Assembly: GCA_017161075.1 (NCBI GenBank)
Contig: CP046174.1
Location: 3,286,001 to 3,350,000, forward strand
Source: Erysipelotrichaceae bacterium 66202529
Lineage (GTDB): Bacteria; Bacillota_I; Bacilli_A; Erysipelotrichales; Erysipelotrichaceae
DNA length: 64,000 bases
Reading direction: 5' to 3'
In this document: positions 55,681 to 64,000 of the stretch, in pieces
How positions within the stretch are numbered: position 1 is the stretch's first letter
Layout: each line of letters begins with the position of its first letter
Notes under the pieces: generated by a model
What the model saw: only the letters and a program-made list of their open reading frames with translations
Database searches by the model: none
Told to the model about the DNA's origin: nothing
Translations under genes and position numbers: made by a program

Positions 55681-58383
55681 TCAGCTAATATGAATATATT
55701 CATATATGTATGCTATTTCACTTTGTGGTAATTCTACTCCAAACACGTTTGTCACGTTATAGAAGCTGTCACGTATTTTTTTACGGAATACTGCGTCAAC
55801 CTCCTTATTCTCAGATAAGTGATAACTCACCTCCTGCTTTGTGACCAGTCTTTCAATCAAACAACTGACATGGATATATAGACCCACTCTTGTTCCAAAT
55901 TCAAATTTTCTGCATAAATTCAATTCCAGATTCTGAACAGAATCCTGAACGAGTTCAAAAAGCTTGTTTGGATCGAGAAAGGTTATACTTTCCATAATAT
56001 TCTCAAGTGAACAATATTTAGCAAGATTTGACTGGAATTCATCAATCATGGATGTTTCCATAACCGGCTTTAATAGTATTTTTATTTTTTCCAGCGCTTC
56101 CTTAGATATAATTTTTTCGATAGGAATAAACGGAGCATCCTTGCAGCATGTGGTGTTTAAGCCAGATATAAACAGAATATTATGCCGGGATTGAATATCC
56201 TCCCACTGCTGTGGGTCTGTCACAACGCGAATATCACAGGAGGAAATTTCAATATTTGTGTCGTAGGGCATACTTTTTTTAAACAACGCCAGAATCTGAT
56301 CGGTACCGTCATTTTCATTCTCTGATACAAAAAGGATTGTATCCTGCTTTCTGGCTCCCTCAAGCTCCATGAATTCACAGCGCACCTGGTTGCATAACCG
56401 CTTAATTTCCGCAGGCTGGAAGGTGTGATTTTTTATCTGCAGACCGACCTCCAAAGCGATTCCCGTACTAACATTGTTAATCATACAGACAGTCACATCC
56501 AGCAGATTTCTCAAAGATTGTGCAACTGCCTTTAAGGAACCCATATCAATCAGGATAACAATCTTGTCATATTGCCGTTTCTGGTGCTGGCTGATAAATT
56601 TATAAAGCTTGTGAGAAATATCCTGTGCATTGCTGTCAATTGGCATATCTATAGCATTGAAAATCTTTTGTCCTATAATCGTGTTTGTCACATCCGCAAT
56701 GGAACTGGCAGTAGAATATCCATGACATATGATGAAGGATAAGCTTCGGTTAATCAGCATGTTTCTATTATGATGATGAAAATTCACAAACAGAATCATC
56801 AAATCCATAGCATCCATTTTCATATTTAGAACAAGCTCAAGTCTGGAAACTGTATCCTTTGCCAGAAAAATCTGATTCGGATATTGGGAGGCTGTCTGCT
56901 CCAGCATCGTCTCCACCAGCCGCATATGCTTCTCCATATTGGTATCCATGGAAATACCCACAGTTTCCTTCAAATACAAATATCTTGCGAACAACAGGGA
57001 AAAGCTGGAAGGAATCACGATGGTGTGTCTTGCCTCCTGCTTCTGGAACAGATCATGCAGCATATCATTCAAAATATCTATTTTCTCATTACTATAATTT
57101 TGCTCATACATAAGAAAATCCGCAAATTCAAGATAGCGTATATACCACTCCTTACAGATTGCTTCATCTATTTTCCCTATTGCAGTATACGACTGGCAGA
57201 GCTGACGTAAAAGTGTTTGATATTCTATCGCAAATTCATCTATACGAATATCCTCAGGGAGCAGGGACTGGCTCCAGTCCTCATTTGTATCCGGTAGATC
57301 CAGATTTTGAAGAATATCATTCGGCAGAGACATCACCGAGATGATCTTATCCTTTCCTTGTTTCACAGAAAAAGCACAGCTGTATTGAATAGCTTTGATA
57401 AAATCATGAATATTGGAGGTATAGATTCCGGCGATAATGGCATTCAATGCACTGCTGCTGATTCTAATCTGTTCTTTTGCACGCTTTGTTTCCTTCAATA
57501 GAATGGATTTCAGAAACTGTTTTTTTTCGCTGACTGAACGATTTTTCAGTAATGGAAGCTCTATGATAACAGGTATTTTTCTGACAATATTCTCACTCAG
57601 ATATTCACTGGAAATCACAGAGGTCGTAAACACCAGATAAGCAGCGGATGTATCAAATGTATTCATCATCATATCTATGATAATCTGCTCCTGCCTTTGC
57701 TTGCTTCCTAAGTACTCTACATCATCAAAGAATACAATGCATGGCTCCTTGATCAGCATATACAGATCATCTATTGACATTTCCTTCCTTTCAACTTTCA
57801 GGCGGCTGTCAAATATTTTCACCATAAGGCAACGGCTATCCTCCTGAAAGGTTTTCCCCTGTACGAGTGCCATAAACGAATCTGCAGGAAGCAATCTGTG
57901 TTTCAAAGCATATTCAAACAGCAGCACTGACAGAAATGTTTTCCCTGTTCCCTTTTCACCATACAGCAAAAGAGGAATGCCATGATCCGAATATTCCAGA
58001 GCAGTTTTGCATTGCGTCAAAGCATGCGCAAGGCTGCTGTCATATCCAATGGCAGCACGGAAGTCACTTGCCTGTTGATGCTCAGTATGTAAAAAGGCTT
58101 TAAATTCCTCAACACTCATAAACAGCTTATGCTTGAAATCCAGCTGATAATTTATCTCCAGCTGATGTAGTGAAAAATAGTATACAGGCTTTGATTGTAT
58201 CTTTACCAATCGGTTTTCCTTATACAGCTCATTTAAATATTGTGATGCAAGACCTCTGCTGATATGTAGTGAGGCTGCAATCTGAATGGTCGTAAACTCT
58301 TTCAAAGCCTCCTGCTGAATCAGATTTCTCACATCTCTGCTCTGATCCAGATACTGCATGATTTCCCATTTAGCCTCTGCCAT
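55681..58383 (-). CDS. LevR-type PRD regulator with degenerate AAA+ domain
   Basis: A 900-residue regulator of the mannose-family PTS operon. Order: N-terminal winged helix (FTTIQIAASLHISRGLASQYL); AAA+ domain with Walker A GEKGTGKT (142-149) and Walker B VFFDDVEYL; PRD1 (LLRQLCQSYTAIGKIDEA); EIIA-Man-like domain (SFIICHGYSTASSIADV with a candidate phospho-histidine); an EIIB-like stretch; and a C-terminal PRD2 (LYIHVSCLIERLV). The GAFTGA loop that contacts sigma-54 is absent, unlike LevR. The ATG at 58383 follows AAGGGAG by 8 nt and overlaps the EIIB-like gene by 14 nt. Confidence 0.85.
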   Translation of the reverse strand: MAEAKWEIMQYLDQSRDVRNLIQQEALKEFTTIQIAASLHISRGLASQYLNELYKENRLVKIQSKPVYYFSLHQLEINYQLDFKHKLFMSVEEFKAFLHTEHQQASDFRAAIGYDSSLAHALTQCKTALEYSDHGIPLLLYGEKGTGKTFLSVLLFEYALKHRLLPADSFMALVQGKTFQEDSRCLMVKIFDSRLKVERKEMSIDDLYMLIKEPCIVFFDDVEYLGSKQRQEQIIIDMMMNTFDTSAAYLVFTTSVISSEYLSENIVRKIPVIIELPLLKNRSVSEKKQFLKSILLKETKRAKEQIRISSSALNAIIAGIYTSNIHDFIKAIQYSCAFSVKQGKDKIISVMSLPNDILQNLDLPDTNEDWSQSLLPEDIRIDEFAIEYQTLLRQLCQSYTAIGKIDEAICKEWYIRYLEFADFLMYEQNYSNEKIDILNDMLHDLFQKQEARHTIVIPSSFSLLFARYLYLKETVGISMDTNMEKHMRLVETMLEQTASQYPNQIFLAKDTVSRLELVLNMKMDAMDLMILFVNFHHHNRNMLINRSLSFIICHGYSTASSIADVTNTIIGQKIFNAIDMPIDSNAQDISHKLYKFISQHQKRQYDKIVILIDMGSLKAVAQSLRNLLDVTVCMINNVSTGIALEVGLQIKNHTFQPAEIKRLCNQVRCEFMELEGARKQDTILFVSENENDGTDQILALFKKSMPYDTNIEISSCDIRVVTDPQQWEDIQSRHNILFISGLNTTCCKDAPFIPIEKIISKEALEKIKILLKPVMETSMIDEFQSNLAKYCSLENIMESITFLDPNKLFELVQDSVQNLELNLCRKFEFGTRVGLYIHVSCLIERLVTKQEVSYHLSENKEVDAVFRKKIRDSFYNVTNVFGVELPQSEIAYIYEYIHIS

Positions 58384-58789
58384 AGCCCGCACTCCCTTCA
58401 TCAGGAACCTGTTTATACATAACTGAAACACCTGCTTTTGATAATGCCGCAAGGATATCTGCATTGCCCGTTGTATCCTGCTTTCTCTGTGCTGCGATGT
58501 TAATACTGGTCTGATTATCCATATGTGTTGTTAGCCAGTATGCATCTTTCAGAGTTTCTACGATCCAGAAGCAGAATTCATTCTCTAAGACCTTTTCATA
58601 ATCCTGTAACCGCAGACATTGCAGCGTCATCCCCTGTGGCAGGATGGATTGATATATCGCCTGCTTCATCGGATTAACGGCTATCCTATCATTCAAAATT
58701 ACAACAGTATCAAACTGATAAGCCTTTCGCCAGGCAACAAAAATCCTGCTGTGCAAAAACCGGTAATCAACATATAACAGCCTATGCAT
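58370..58789 (-). CDS. Divergent PTS EIIB (mannose-family) protein 2
   Basis: A 139-residue protein like mannose-family EIIB: LLYVDYRFLHSRIFVAW corresponds to RIDDRLIHGQVxxxW, and VVILNDRIAVNPMKQAIYQ to the next conserved part. The active histidine is kept but its surroundings (LHSR) differ from IHGQ, and it is about 20 residues shorter than EIIB 1 at 62461. It lies directly before the PRD regulator and overlaps EIIA 2 by 8 nt. It may be a phosphorylation relay for the regulator rather than a sugar kinase. Confidence 0.7.
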   Translation of the reverse strand: MHRLLYVDYRFLHSRIFVAWRKAYQFDTVVILNDRIAVNPMKQAIYQSILPQGMTLQCLRLQDYEKVLENEFCFWIVETLKDAYWLTTHMDNQTSINIAAQRKQDTTGNADILAALSKAGVSVMYKQVPDEGSAGYGRG

Positions 58790-59168
58790 CGTGTTCACCA
58801 AGCAGCAGCATACGCTTTTTGCAGGATTTTAGGGCATGCGCTATCCTTGTAGATAGGGGCGTTTCCGTATGCAGGATTACATTGCACAGCATATCTATAT
58901 TTACACCGGTTAGAAGATACAGACGCGGATCATCCAGATAGGTCATAAATTCATTGCATACGCTGCTTCCCAGCATATCTGCGAAAACTACAAGCTGATC
59001 CTCCTTTGCACAGCTCTGTACAAGAGAAGCTATTCTTTCCTCGGGATCGCAATCTCTTGTATAGGCACATACCGTTGCTATTGGTAAAGCCTCTCCTGCG
59101 ATAAAGCAAAGTGACGCTTTCAATTCCTCTGCAAGATTCCCATGCGTTGCTATTATGTAATGTTCCAT
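58782..59168 (-). CDS. PTS EIIA (mannose-family) protein 2
   Basis: A 128-residue EIIA-Man domain. The phospho-histidine lies in YIIATHGNLAEEL (H10 region). FADMLGSSVCNEF corresponds to the second conserved loop (DLLGGSPxN). HPr-P would phosphorylate it. It is distinct from EIIA 1 at 60354 and is paired with EIIB 2 and the regulator gene. The ATG at 59168 follows GGAGG. Confidence 0.82.
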   Translation of the reverse strand: MEHYIIATHGNLAEELKASLCFIAGEALPIATVCAYTRDCDPEERIASLVQSCAKEDQLVVFADMLGSSVCNEFMTYLDDPRLYLLTGVNIDMLCNVILHTETPLSTRIAHALKSCKKRMLLLGEHDA

Positions 59169-59217
59169 TATCACAACCTCCGTTTACTTATTATATTGGC
59201 GAAAAGAGCTGACGCTG

Positions 59218-60357
59218 TCAACTCTTTTTGAGACTGTTATATTCTTCAACGATTTGCATAACGATATTTTGAGGCAGCTGTGTCAGCTCAATAACTGTTT
59301 TTTCTGTTCCTGCAGCTGTAAGCATCCTTTGCAGCTGTATTGAATTTTCATCCTTTGCATCCTGATAGTGTAAGGCATAGGCAATAGCTTTTATCAAAGG
59401 CAAAGCATCCACATGGTGCTTCAGGCACAGCTTGAGCGGTCCGCACAGTCGATCTGCATTTCCCAGCTTTCGTATAGGATCATATCCGACTCTGAAAACA
59501 CTATCCGGTAATTCTCCTTTTAATTTCGGTATTCTTGACAGATTTTCAAGCTCCTTCTCTGTTACATGAAATTCCTTCATACATACCTGGTTAATGGTTT
59601 GTGCAACCTGTTCTACAAAACGTGATATTTGCGGATCAGATGATGCGGTCGGGATATCCTCATAGCCATAATAAGCACCGGCATATGCAGTAGCTGCATG
59701 AGGGCCATTCAGCGTAAATATTTTTATTTCCTTCAGTGTTGGGACATTCTTTGCCGGCTCCATCCATTGTACATTCCCCAGATCTGTATGCAACGGCTGT
59801 TCGATAAGCAAAGAGGCCGCAGCCATACTCGTAAGTGTTACAGACCGGTTTGCCTTATCATCTGCAGCATCGGTGGAGCGTCTGATAATCGCATCACGCA
59901 GGAAGATATGTTCATGAAACCATGTATAAAACGCCGTATCCGTGAGATTCTTCACATATGCACAAAGCTTCTCTGTGAGATAGGTCATATTCGTAAGCAA
60001 GACCATGTCCAGCTTTTTATCCGGCGTATTCTGCATCTGCTGCTTCAAGTCATACAACAGGTATTGAAAGGCGTCCTCTAAATCATCCGGATACAAAGGC
60101 AGCATAACGATATCCGCTTCAAGAAAACTGGAAAGCTCCTCATGCTTATCACTGCACAAATATGTATCATAATTTCTTACTTTTCTTCTACAAATAGAAT
60201 CTACACCATAAATCTCAACAGTATAACCATTCTTCATTTCATCGATAACAGCAGCATCCTTATCCAGAAACGATACCTGCCAGTCAGCCGCAGCAAATAC
60301 CTCACCAAGAAACCCTTTACCAAGTCTACCGGCACCTACAATCAATACTTTTTTCAT
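59218..60357 (-). CDS. Mannitol-dehydrogenase-family polyol/hexonate phosphate dehydrogenase
   Basis: A 379-residue NAD-dependent long-chain dehydrogenase like MtlD. The N-terminal Rossmann motif VLIVGAGRLGKGFLGEVF and the catalytic IFTLNGPHAATAYAGAYYGYED (N and H of the K-x-x-x-x-N-x-x-H core) are present. It probably oxidises the phosphorylated sugar alcohol delivered by the surrounding PTS to a ketose phosphate. Exact substrate unknown. It overlaps the EIIA 1 gene by 4 nt. Confidence 0.82.
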   Translation of the reverse strand: MKKVLIVGAGRLGKGFLGEVFAAADWQVSFLDKDAAVIDEMKNGYTVEIYGVDSICRRKVRNYDTYLCSDKHEELSSFLEADIVMLPLYPDDLEDAFQYLLYDLKQQMQNTPDKKLDMVLLTNMTYLTEKLCAYVKNLTDTAFYTWFHEHIFLRDAIIRRSTDAADDKANRSVTLTSMAAASLLIEQPLHTDLGNVQWMEPAKNVPTLKEIKIFTLNGPHAATAYAGAYYGYEDIPTASSDPQISRFVEQVAQTINQVCMKEFHVTEKELENLSRIPKLKGELPDSVFRVGYDPIRKLGNADRLCGPLKLCLKHHVDALPLIKAIAYALHYQDAKDENSIQLQRMLTAAGTEKTVIELTQLPQNIVMQIVEEYNSLKKS

Positions 60358-60767
60358 ATGTCTGTCCTTTCTGCTTCCCGCAATGTAATTCCAGTCTGTC
60401 CAGCCTCTATAGCCTTTTTACAGACGGTATGGGCATCATCATCATTTCTATTCAGTAAACTCATATACAGTGTCAGTAACACCGGAAGATTCACACCGGT
60501 TATCATATGGTAATCCACTGCTGTATAATCCAGCATCTTAATCAATACCTGATTAAATGGTGTACCATGAAGAAGGTCACAAAGTATATAAAGAGTCTGC
60601 TTCTGATTTACTTCAAGATACGATTGAATTCCAGCTTCAAATTCTTCCAGACCACAGTCATTTAAGCAAACTGCATCCAGTAAATCCTGCTGTCCTGTTA
60701 TCATTTCACAGGCTTTGCATAACTCCTGAGCAAGATTTCCATGGGAAACGATCAATATTTTTTCCAT
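60354..60767 (-). CDS. PTS EIIA (mannose-family) protein 1
   Basis: A 137-residue EIIA-Man domain with the phospho-histidine in LIVSHGNLAQEL and the CDLLHGTPFNQVLIKML loop. It accepts phosphate from HPr and passes it to EIIB 1. The ATG at 60767 lies 12 nt after the EIID stop codon and follows AGGATG. Its 3' end overlaps the dehydrogenase gene by 4 nt, so the two are coupled. Confidence 0.88.
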   Translation of the reverse strand: MEKILIVSHGNLAQELCKACEMITGQQDLLDAVCLNDCGLEEFEAGIQSYLEVNQKQTLYILCDLLHGTPFNQVLIKMLDYTAVDYHMITGVNLPVLLTLYMSLLNRNDDDAHTVCKKAIEAGQTGITLREAERTDI

Positions 60768-60779
60768 TTTGAACACATC

Positions 60780-61637
60780 CTATCCATGATGTCCCGTACT
60801 ATATCCAATAATACCGAAGAAGGATAGAATAAAGGTTCCTGCAAGATAAATCAGAATCATTTTCAGGGTAGAGATTTTTTTCTTTCGCATGATCTGCCAG
60901 GTCCCCAGTACCAGCAGGAGCGGCAGTATTTTCGGAAAGATGCCATCCAGTAAATCCTGAATCAGAACCTTATCATTTCCACTCGGAATAGAGAGAATCA
61001 GATTCAGATTTACATAGCTCGCAGCCACACCTCCCATGATTGTCGTACCAAACAATATGATTGCATTCTTTATTTTATTAGCTTTTTCCCCAATGAGTGT
61101 CTGAATCCCATTGATTCCCAGTTCATAGCCTTTACGAAACAGCACCTTCATAATGACGGTTACAATGGCAGTGTACACAATCATATAGAAAATAGCACCG
61201 ACAGGACTACCGTTTTCAGAGAACGCTATTGCAATGGATAGCAAAAGCGGAATCAGCATTCCAGGATTCATCGCATCCCCAATGCCTGCAAGAGGGCCCA
61301 TCAAGCTGATTTTTGTTGTTTCAATCAAATCATCATCCACATTCCCGTAAAGTGCTTTTTGTTCCTCCATTGCTGTTGTCACACCCCAGATAACACTACC
61401 GAAAACACTTTCCGTATTGAAGAAGGTCGCATGTCGCTTCATACCATCAATTTGACCCTCTTTGTTATAATATTTTCTGAATAACGGGATAAGAGACCAG
61501 GAATACTGCATTCCCAGAAAACGTTCCCATGAACAGGCTGCCGGAAAAGACCATGCAAATCTTCGCCAAATCTGGTTCAATTCTTTTTTTGTTAGCCGCT
61601 GCTTTGAAACAGCCTCTGGTTTTCTTTCTAAGCTCAT
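60780..61637 (-). CDS. PTS EIID (mannose-family) membrane protein
   Basis: A 285-residue EIID subunit. The conserved N-terminal part (RFAWSFPAACSWERFLGMQY, FFNTESVFGSVIWGVTTAMEE) and GPLAGIGDAMNPGMLIPLLL are family hallmarks; several helices fill the C-terminal half. With EIIC it forms the sugar channel. The ATG at 61637 lies one base after the EIIC stop and uses AGGAGG inside the EIIC gene. Confidence 0.93.
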   Translation of the reverse strand: MSLERKPEAVSKQRLTKKELNQIWRRFAWSFPAACSWERFLGMQYSWSLIPLFRKYYNKEGQIDGMKRHATFFNTESVFGSVIWGVTTAMEEQKALYGNVDDDLIETTKISLMGPLAGIGDAMNPGMLIPLLLSIAIAFSENGSPVGAIFYMIVYTAIVTVIMKVLFRKGYELGINGIQTLIGEKANKIKNAIILFGTTIMGGVAASYVNLNLILSIPSGNDKVLIQDLLDGIFPKILPLLLVLGTWQIMRKKKISTLKMILIYLAGTFILSFFGIIGYSTGHHG

Positions 61638-61638
61638 C

Positions 61639-62439
61639 CTATAATACCTCCTCATCATCACTTAATTCTTCATCTGCTGCAGAGGTTTTTAATTCTCCCG
61701 TGCTTGCTTTATAATACAAATATGCCAATACAGCGCCGAAGATAGTAAGTGCCAGAATATTTAAATTCATGAAAACAATACTAATAAAGCCTACCAGAAA
61801 GAACAGAATATAGGAATTATCGCGAACACTCTGTGTCAGAAGTGCTCCGATTCCCACTGCCGGAAGCACAGCACCTAAGGACAGCAATGCAGATTGTACA
61901 AACTCCGGCATGTGATTCATGAAATCTCCGACATACTGTGCTCCGAAATATACAGCCAGAAAACACGGTACTCCACGGGTTATGATTTTTGCCAGCTGTG
62001 GATACAGCCAGATTGCTTTATTGTATTTCTTATAATCTGCATCCTCAATCGCATTGTCCTGCAGCTTATGGAAAAATGCCGCAATCGTCAGATCGAACTG
62101 CAGAATAAAGGAACCGAGAACACCAATAGTAGATGCCAGTGCCACTGCTGTTCCGCTATCCATTTTGGCAGCCAGGGCTATCGCCATAGCAGGATAGGAA
62201 ACAAAAGAAATATCCACGGGAACGGAGCCTCCCGGTGTAACCAGTGCCAGGTAAACAAGCTGAACCGCAACACCCAGCTGTATTCCTGCCGCTACATCTC
62301 CCAATATGATTCCACATACGAAGCCCCCGATTAACGGTCTCCCTAAAACATACCATCCAAACTGCGAACCATATAGTGGAAATTCATTTCCGCTGACTAT
62401 ACAGAAAACAGAAACCAGTAAACATTGTACAAATGACAT
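61639..62439 (-). CDS. PTS EIIC (mannose-family) membrane protein
   Basis: A 266-residue membrane subunit. Hallmarks are GRPLIGGFVCGIILGDVAAGIQLGVAVQLVYL and TPGGSVPVDISFVSYPAMAIAL. About eight helices are visible, and the acidic C-terminal tail (ADEELSDDEEVL) is an unusual extension. It provides the substrate site of the transporter with EIID. Confidence 0.93.
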   Translation of the reverse strand: MSFVQCLLVSVFCIVSGNEFPLYGSQFGWYVLGRPLIGGFVCGIILGDVAAGIQLGVAVQLVYLALVTPGGSVPVDISFVSYPAMAIALAAKMDSGTAVALASTIGVLGSFILQFDLTIAAFFHKLQDNAIEDADYKKYNKAIWLYPQLAKIITRGVPCFLAVYFGAQYVGDFMNHMPEFVQSALLSLGAVLPAVGIGALLTQSVRDNSYILFFLVGFISIVFMNLNILALTIFGAVLAYLYYKASTGELKTSAADEELSDDEEVL

Positions 62440-62460
62440 ATTTTTTCCTCCTCACTTTTT

Positions 62461-62946
62461 CTATGCCTTGTCTTTTAATTCTTTCCAGGATAGTGTTTTC
62501 TTCACACCACCTGCCGGCAGAATCGAAAATGTATATCCTTTTTCATCCAGATAATTATAAGAATCAATCTCTGTCTGATTTAATGCAAATCCGACAACCA
62601 GATCCTTAGCGTCATTTTTTCTACTCGCTGTTCCTACATTGATTGTTTCCATGATTTTCACACCTCTGTCATGAAGCTCCTTTACTGTAAGAATACTTTT
62701 GAAAATGACAATATAATGCTTTTTAGACACCTTTGCCTCTTGCAGCTTCCGTTGTGCTTTTTCTATCGAAAAGCAATAAAGCTTTGTGGTATCCGGTACA
62801 ACCTGCTTATAGATACCGAGCAGCTGCGGATTTCCTGAAATATGATCATCAATGATGATAATGCCATCACATGCATATTGAGGCAGTAGTCTTACAATTG
62901 TCTGCCCGTGTATCACACGGTCATCAATACGATATAAGCTGATCAT
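62461..62946 (-). CDS. PTS EIIB (mannose-family) protein 1
   Basis: A 161-residue EIIB subunit with the canonical active site YRIDDRVIHGQTIVRLLPQY (phospho-histidine in IHGQ), IIIIDDHISGNPQLLGIYK and INVGTASRKNDAKDL. It phosphorylates the sugar during import through EIIC/EIID. First gene of the operon; the ATG at 62946 follows AGGAGG by 8 nt. Confidence 0.93.
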   Translation of the reverse strand: MISLYRIDDRVIHGQTIVRLLPQYACDGIIIIDDHISGNPQLLGIYKQVVPDTTKLYCFSIEKAQRKLQEAKVSKKHYIVIFKSILTVKELHDRGVKIMETINVGTASRKNDAKDLVVGFALNQTEIDSYNYLDEKGYTFSILPAGGVKKTLSWKELKDKA

Positions 62947-63124
62947 CTGCACTTCCTCCTATCCTTTATCCTGTCCTGCAGATACATAAACCATTGTTCG
63001 CATTTTGCGAGCATATCCTGGTATAGCTTTCTTCCGTTGTTTAACATGCTGCTGTGTTCTTTTTTTAGACATCACCTCTACTTTACATGATTATTACTCG
63101 ACGAAGAACGTTCCATGGCTATAG

Positions 63125-63215
63125 ATTATCATAAAAATTAAAAGAAAAATCAATTGTCTGCATTTCCATCATAAAAATCACAAAATAAACGATGTATATA
63201 TATGTGTTACACATA
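63125..63215 (-). promoter_or_regulatory. Promoter and palindromic operator of the mannose-family PTS operon
   Basis: On the minus strand TTGATT (63153-63148), a 17-bp spacer and GATAAT (63130-63125) form a housekeeping-type promoter about 180 bp before the EIIB 1 gene. A perfect palindrome, TATGTGTTACACATA, lies at 63201-63215, about 48 bp upstream of the -35 box, where an activator could bind. No sigma-54 -24/-12 element was found. Confidence 0.5.
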
Positions 63216-63319
63216 TTCTACAATCTGTCGGACAGGAAGGGAGCATTGTCAAAAAAGTGTAGGGCTATAAATGATGTTATTGTGTTATCTAACATACGCC
63301 TTGTTCGTAAAGAAAATAA

Positions 63320-63358
63320 AAAAAACAGCCGGTTAGAATGCAATTCCAGACAGCTGCT
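63320..63358 (-). terminator. Secondary terminator downstream of ftsX
   Basis: On the minus strand a CAGC...GCTG-type imperfect stem with inner GGAAT/ATTCT pairing is followed by eight T. It backs up the terminator at 63421. Confidence 0.5.
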
Positions 63359-63420
63359 TCATGTTTTTTGATTCATCTCTATCCCGTACGAAATGTAAGC
63401 AGAGACAGCTTGGCACAAAA

Positions 63421-63452
63421 AAAGCCGTGCAGACTATGCCGGCTCTTAATTC
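63421..63452 (-). terminator. Intrinsic terminator of ftsX
   Basis: On the minus strand AGCCG and GCA pair with TGC and CGGCT (one bulged A), followed by seven T. Confidence 0.75.
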
Positions 63453-63513
63453 TTGCAGGTAAGCAGCTGCTGATTCATACAGCCTTCTACCTTATCTTCG
63501 TGCATAAATATAA

Positions 63514-64000
63514 TTAGCGCTTCCAGTGCAGATATCTGGTTGTGGAAAAAAAGCTTCCTACAAGACCGACCAGCATGCCAATCAGAACCAGCACCTCTGA
63601 TATTTCAAGAGTTAAAGGAAATACCTTCTGCAGCACAAACATATTGCTCATAAACGTACCGCCAAGAGCATTATGAATATACTGATATCCAAATATCGTA
63701 AGCAGGACAGGCACTAGACTTCCCAGCAGACCGATGAAGATTCCCTCCAGCATCATAGGAAACTTAATCGCCCAGTTGCTGGCACCGACAAAGCGCATAA
63801 TAGCGATTTCCTGTTTTCTCGTATAGATGGACATTTTAATTTTATTCGATATCAGGAATACGGCAATGATTACCAGGAATATGATGAAGAGCATGCCGCC
63901 CTCTCGGATTTTTTCAAAGGTGGCAATCATACCGCTGGTGGATTCCCCGCCATATTCCGCAGATACGATTCCCTTCATATCCGCAATTTTTTTAGCTGTT
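63514..64000 (-). CDS. ftsX: Cell-division ABC permease FtsX (C-terminal part, cut by window edge)
   Basis: The frame is open through the right edge of the window (KKIADMKGIV precedes the first internal ATG at 63978), so about 161 C-terminal residues are seen. Helices FIIFLVIIAVFLISNKIKMSIYTRKQEIAIMRFVGASNWAIKFPMMLEG and the following three match the FtsX-domain signature. FtsX with FtsE controls wall hydrolases at division. ftsE would lie beyond the edge. The gene ends an operon at the terminator near 63421. Confidence 0.88.
   Translation of the reverse strand, partial: TAKKIADMKGIVSAEYGGESTSGMIATFEKIREGGMLFIIFLVIIAVFLISNKIKMSIYTRKQEIAIMRFVGASNWAIKFPMMLEGIFIGLLGSLVPVLLTIFGYQYIHNALGGTFMSNMFVLQKVFPLTLEISEVLVLIGMLVGLVGSFFSTTRYLHWKR

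Noticed and set aside
62947..63250. Sigma-54 (-24/-12) promoter for the mannose-family PTS operon
   Set aside because: No TGGCAC-N5-TTGC-like element on the minus strand; the regulator also lacks GAFTGA.

Overview
The window is one strand-rich stretch of a low-to-mid GC Gram-positive chromosome. Lipoprotein signal peptides, a T-box leader, Rex, LicD, many PTS proteins, a GerA-type spore germination protein and a PPi-dependent phosphofructokinase point to an anaerobic, spore-forming Bacillota. The gene set would fit Erysipelotrichia such as [Clostridium] innocuum; that placement is inference from gene content, not from a search. No rRNA, tRNA, CRISPR array or complete insertion sequence was seen.

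Layout. 0.6-7 kb: an ABC-F ATPase, decayed gene remnants, a thioredoxin-like lipoprotein and a large SWIM/SNF2 helicase. 7.5-14 kb: an unrecognised P-loop protein followed by pyrR and an M42 aminopeptidase, a Gdt1-type cation transporter and a PepF-type oligopeptidase. 14.6-19 kb: a sugar-binding lipoprotein, a YesM-type kinase and a YesN-type regulator in one operon, with a shared 20-bp site in front of the operon leader and again just behind it. 19-25 kb: a TPR-diguanylate cyclase, PTS enzyme I and a GGDEF-EAL-PAS protein. 25.4-31.4 kb: a complete oligopeptide ABC operon. 31.6-34.8 kb: PPi-PFK, a membrane protein and a GerA protein. 34.8-38.7 kb: a WYL regulator with a PD-(D/E)XK protein, then an FtsZ-like protein coupled to an unknown protein. 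39-44 kb: an operon of LicD, an amidase-fold protein without its zinc ligands, an ABC-F ATPase and an OYE oxidoreductase. 44.4-47.4 kb: two paralogous XRE regulators with identical operator layout flanking an AAA/nuclease gene interrupted by three short foldable insertions. 47.6-55.6 kb: housekeeping genes (GNATs, asnS with a T-box, rex, an aspartokinase, nanE, Nudix, mutY). 55.7-63 kb: a mannose-family PTS operon with a polyol dehydrogenase and a PRD regulator. The right edge cuts ftsX.

The strongest candidates for something undescribed are these. (1) The AAA/PD-(D/E)XK gene at 44964-46723 becomes one clean 555-residue reading frame only if inserts of 53, 19 and 20 bp are removed; all three sit in conserved motifs and can pair with the target DNA beside them. 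(2) The FtsZ-like/unknown protein pair. (3) A sugar-sensing three-protein system that appears to control one or two small RNAs. (4) A regulatory-looking second EIIA/EIIB pair next to the PRD regulator.
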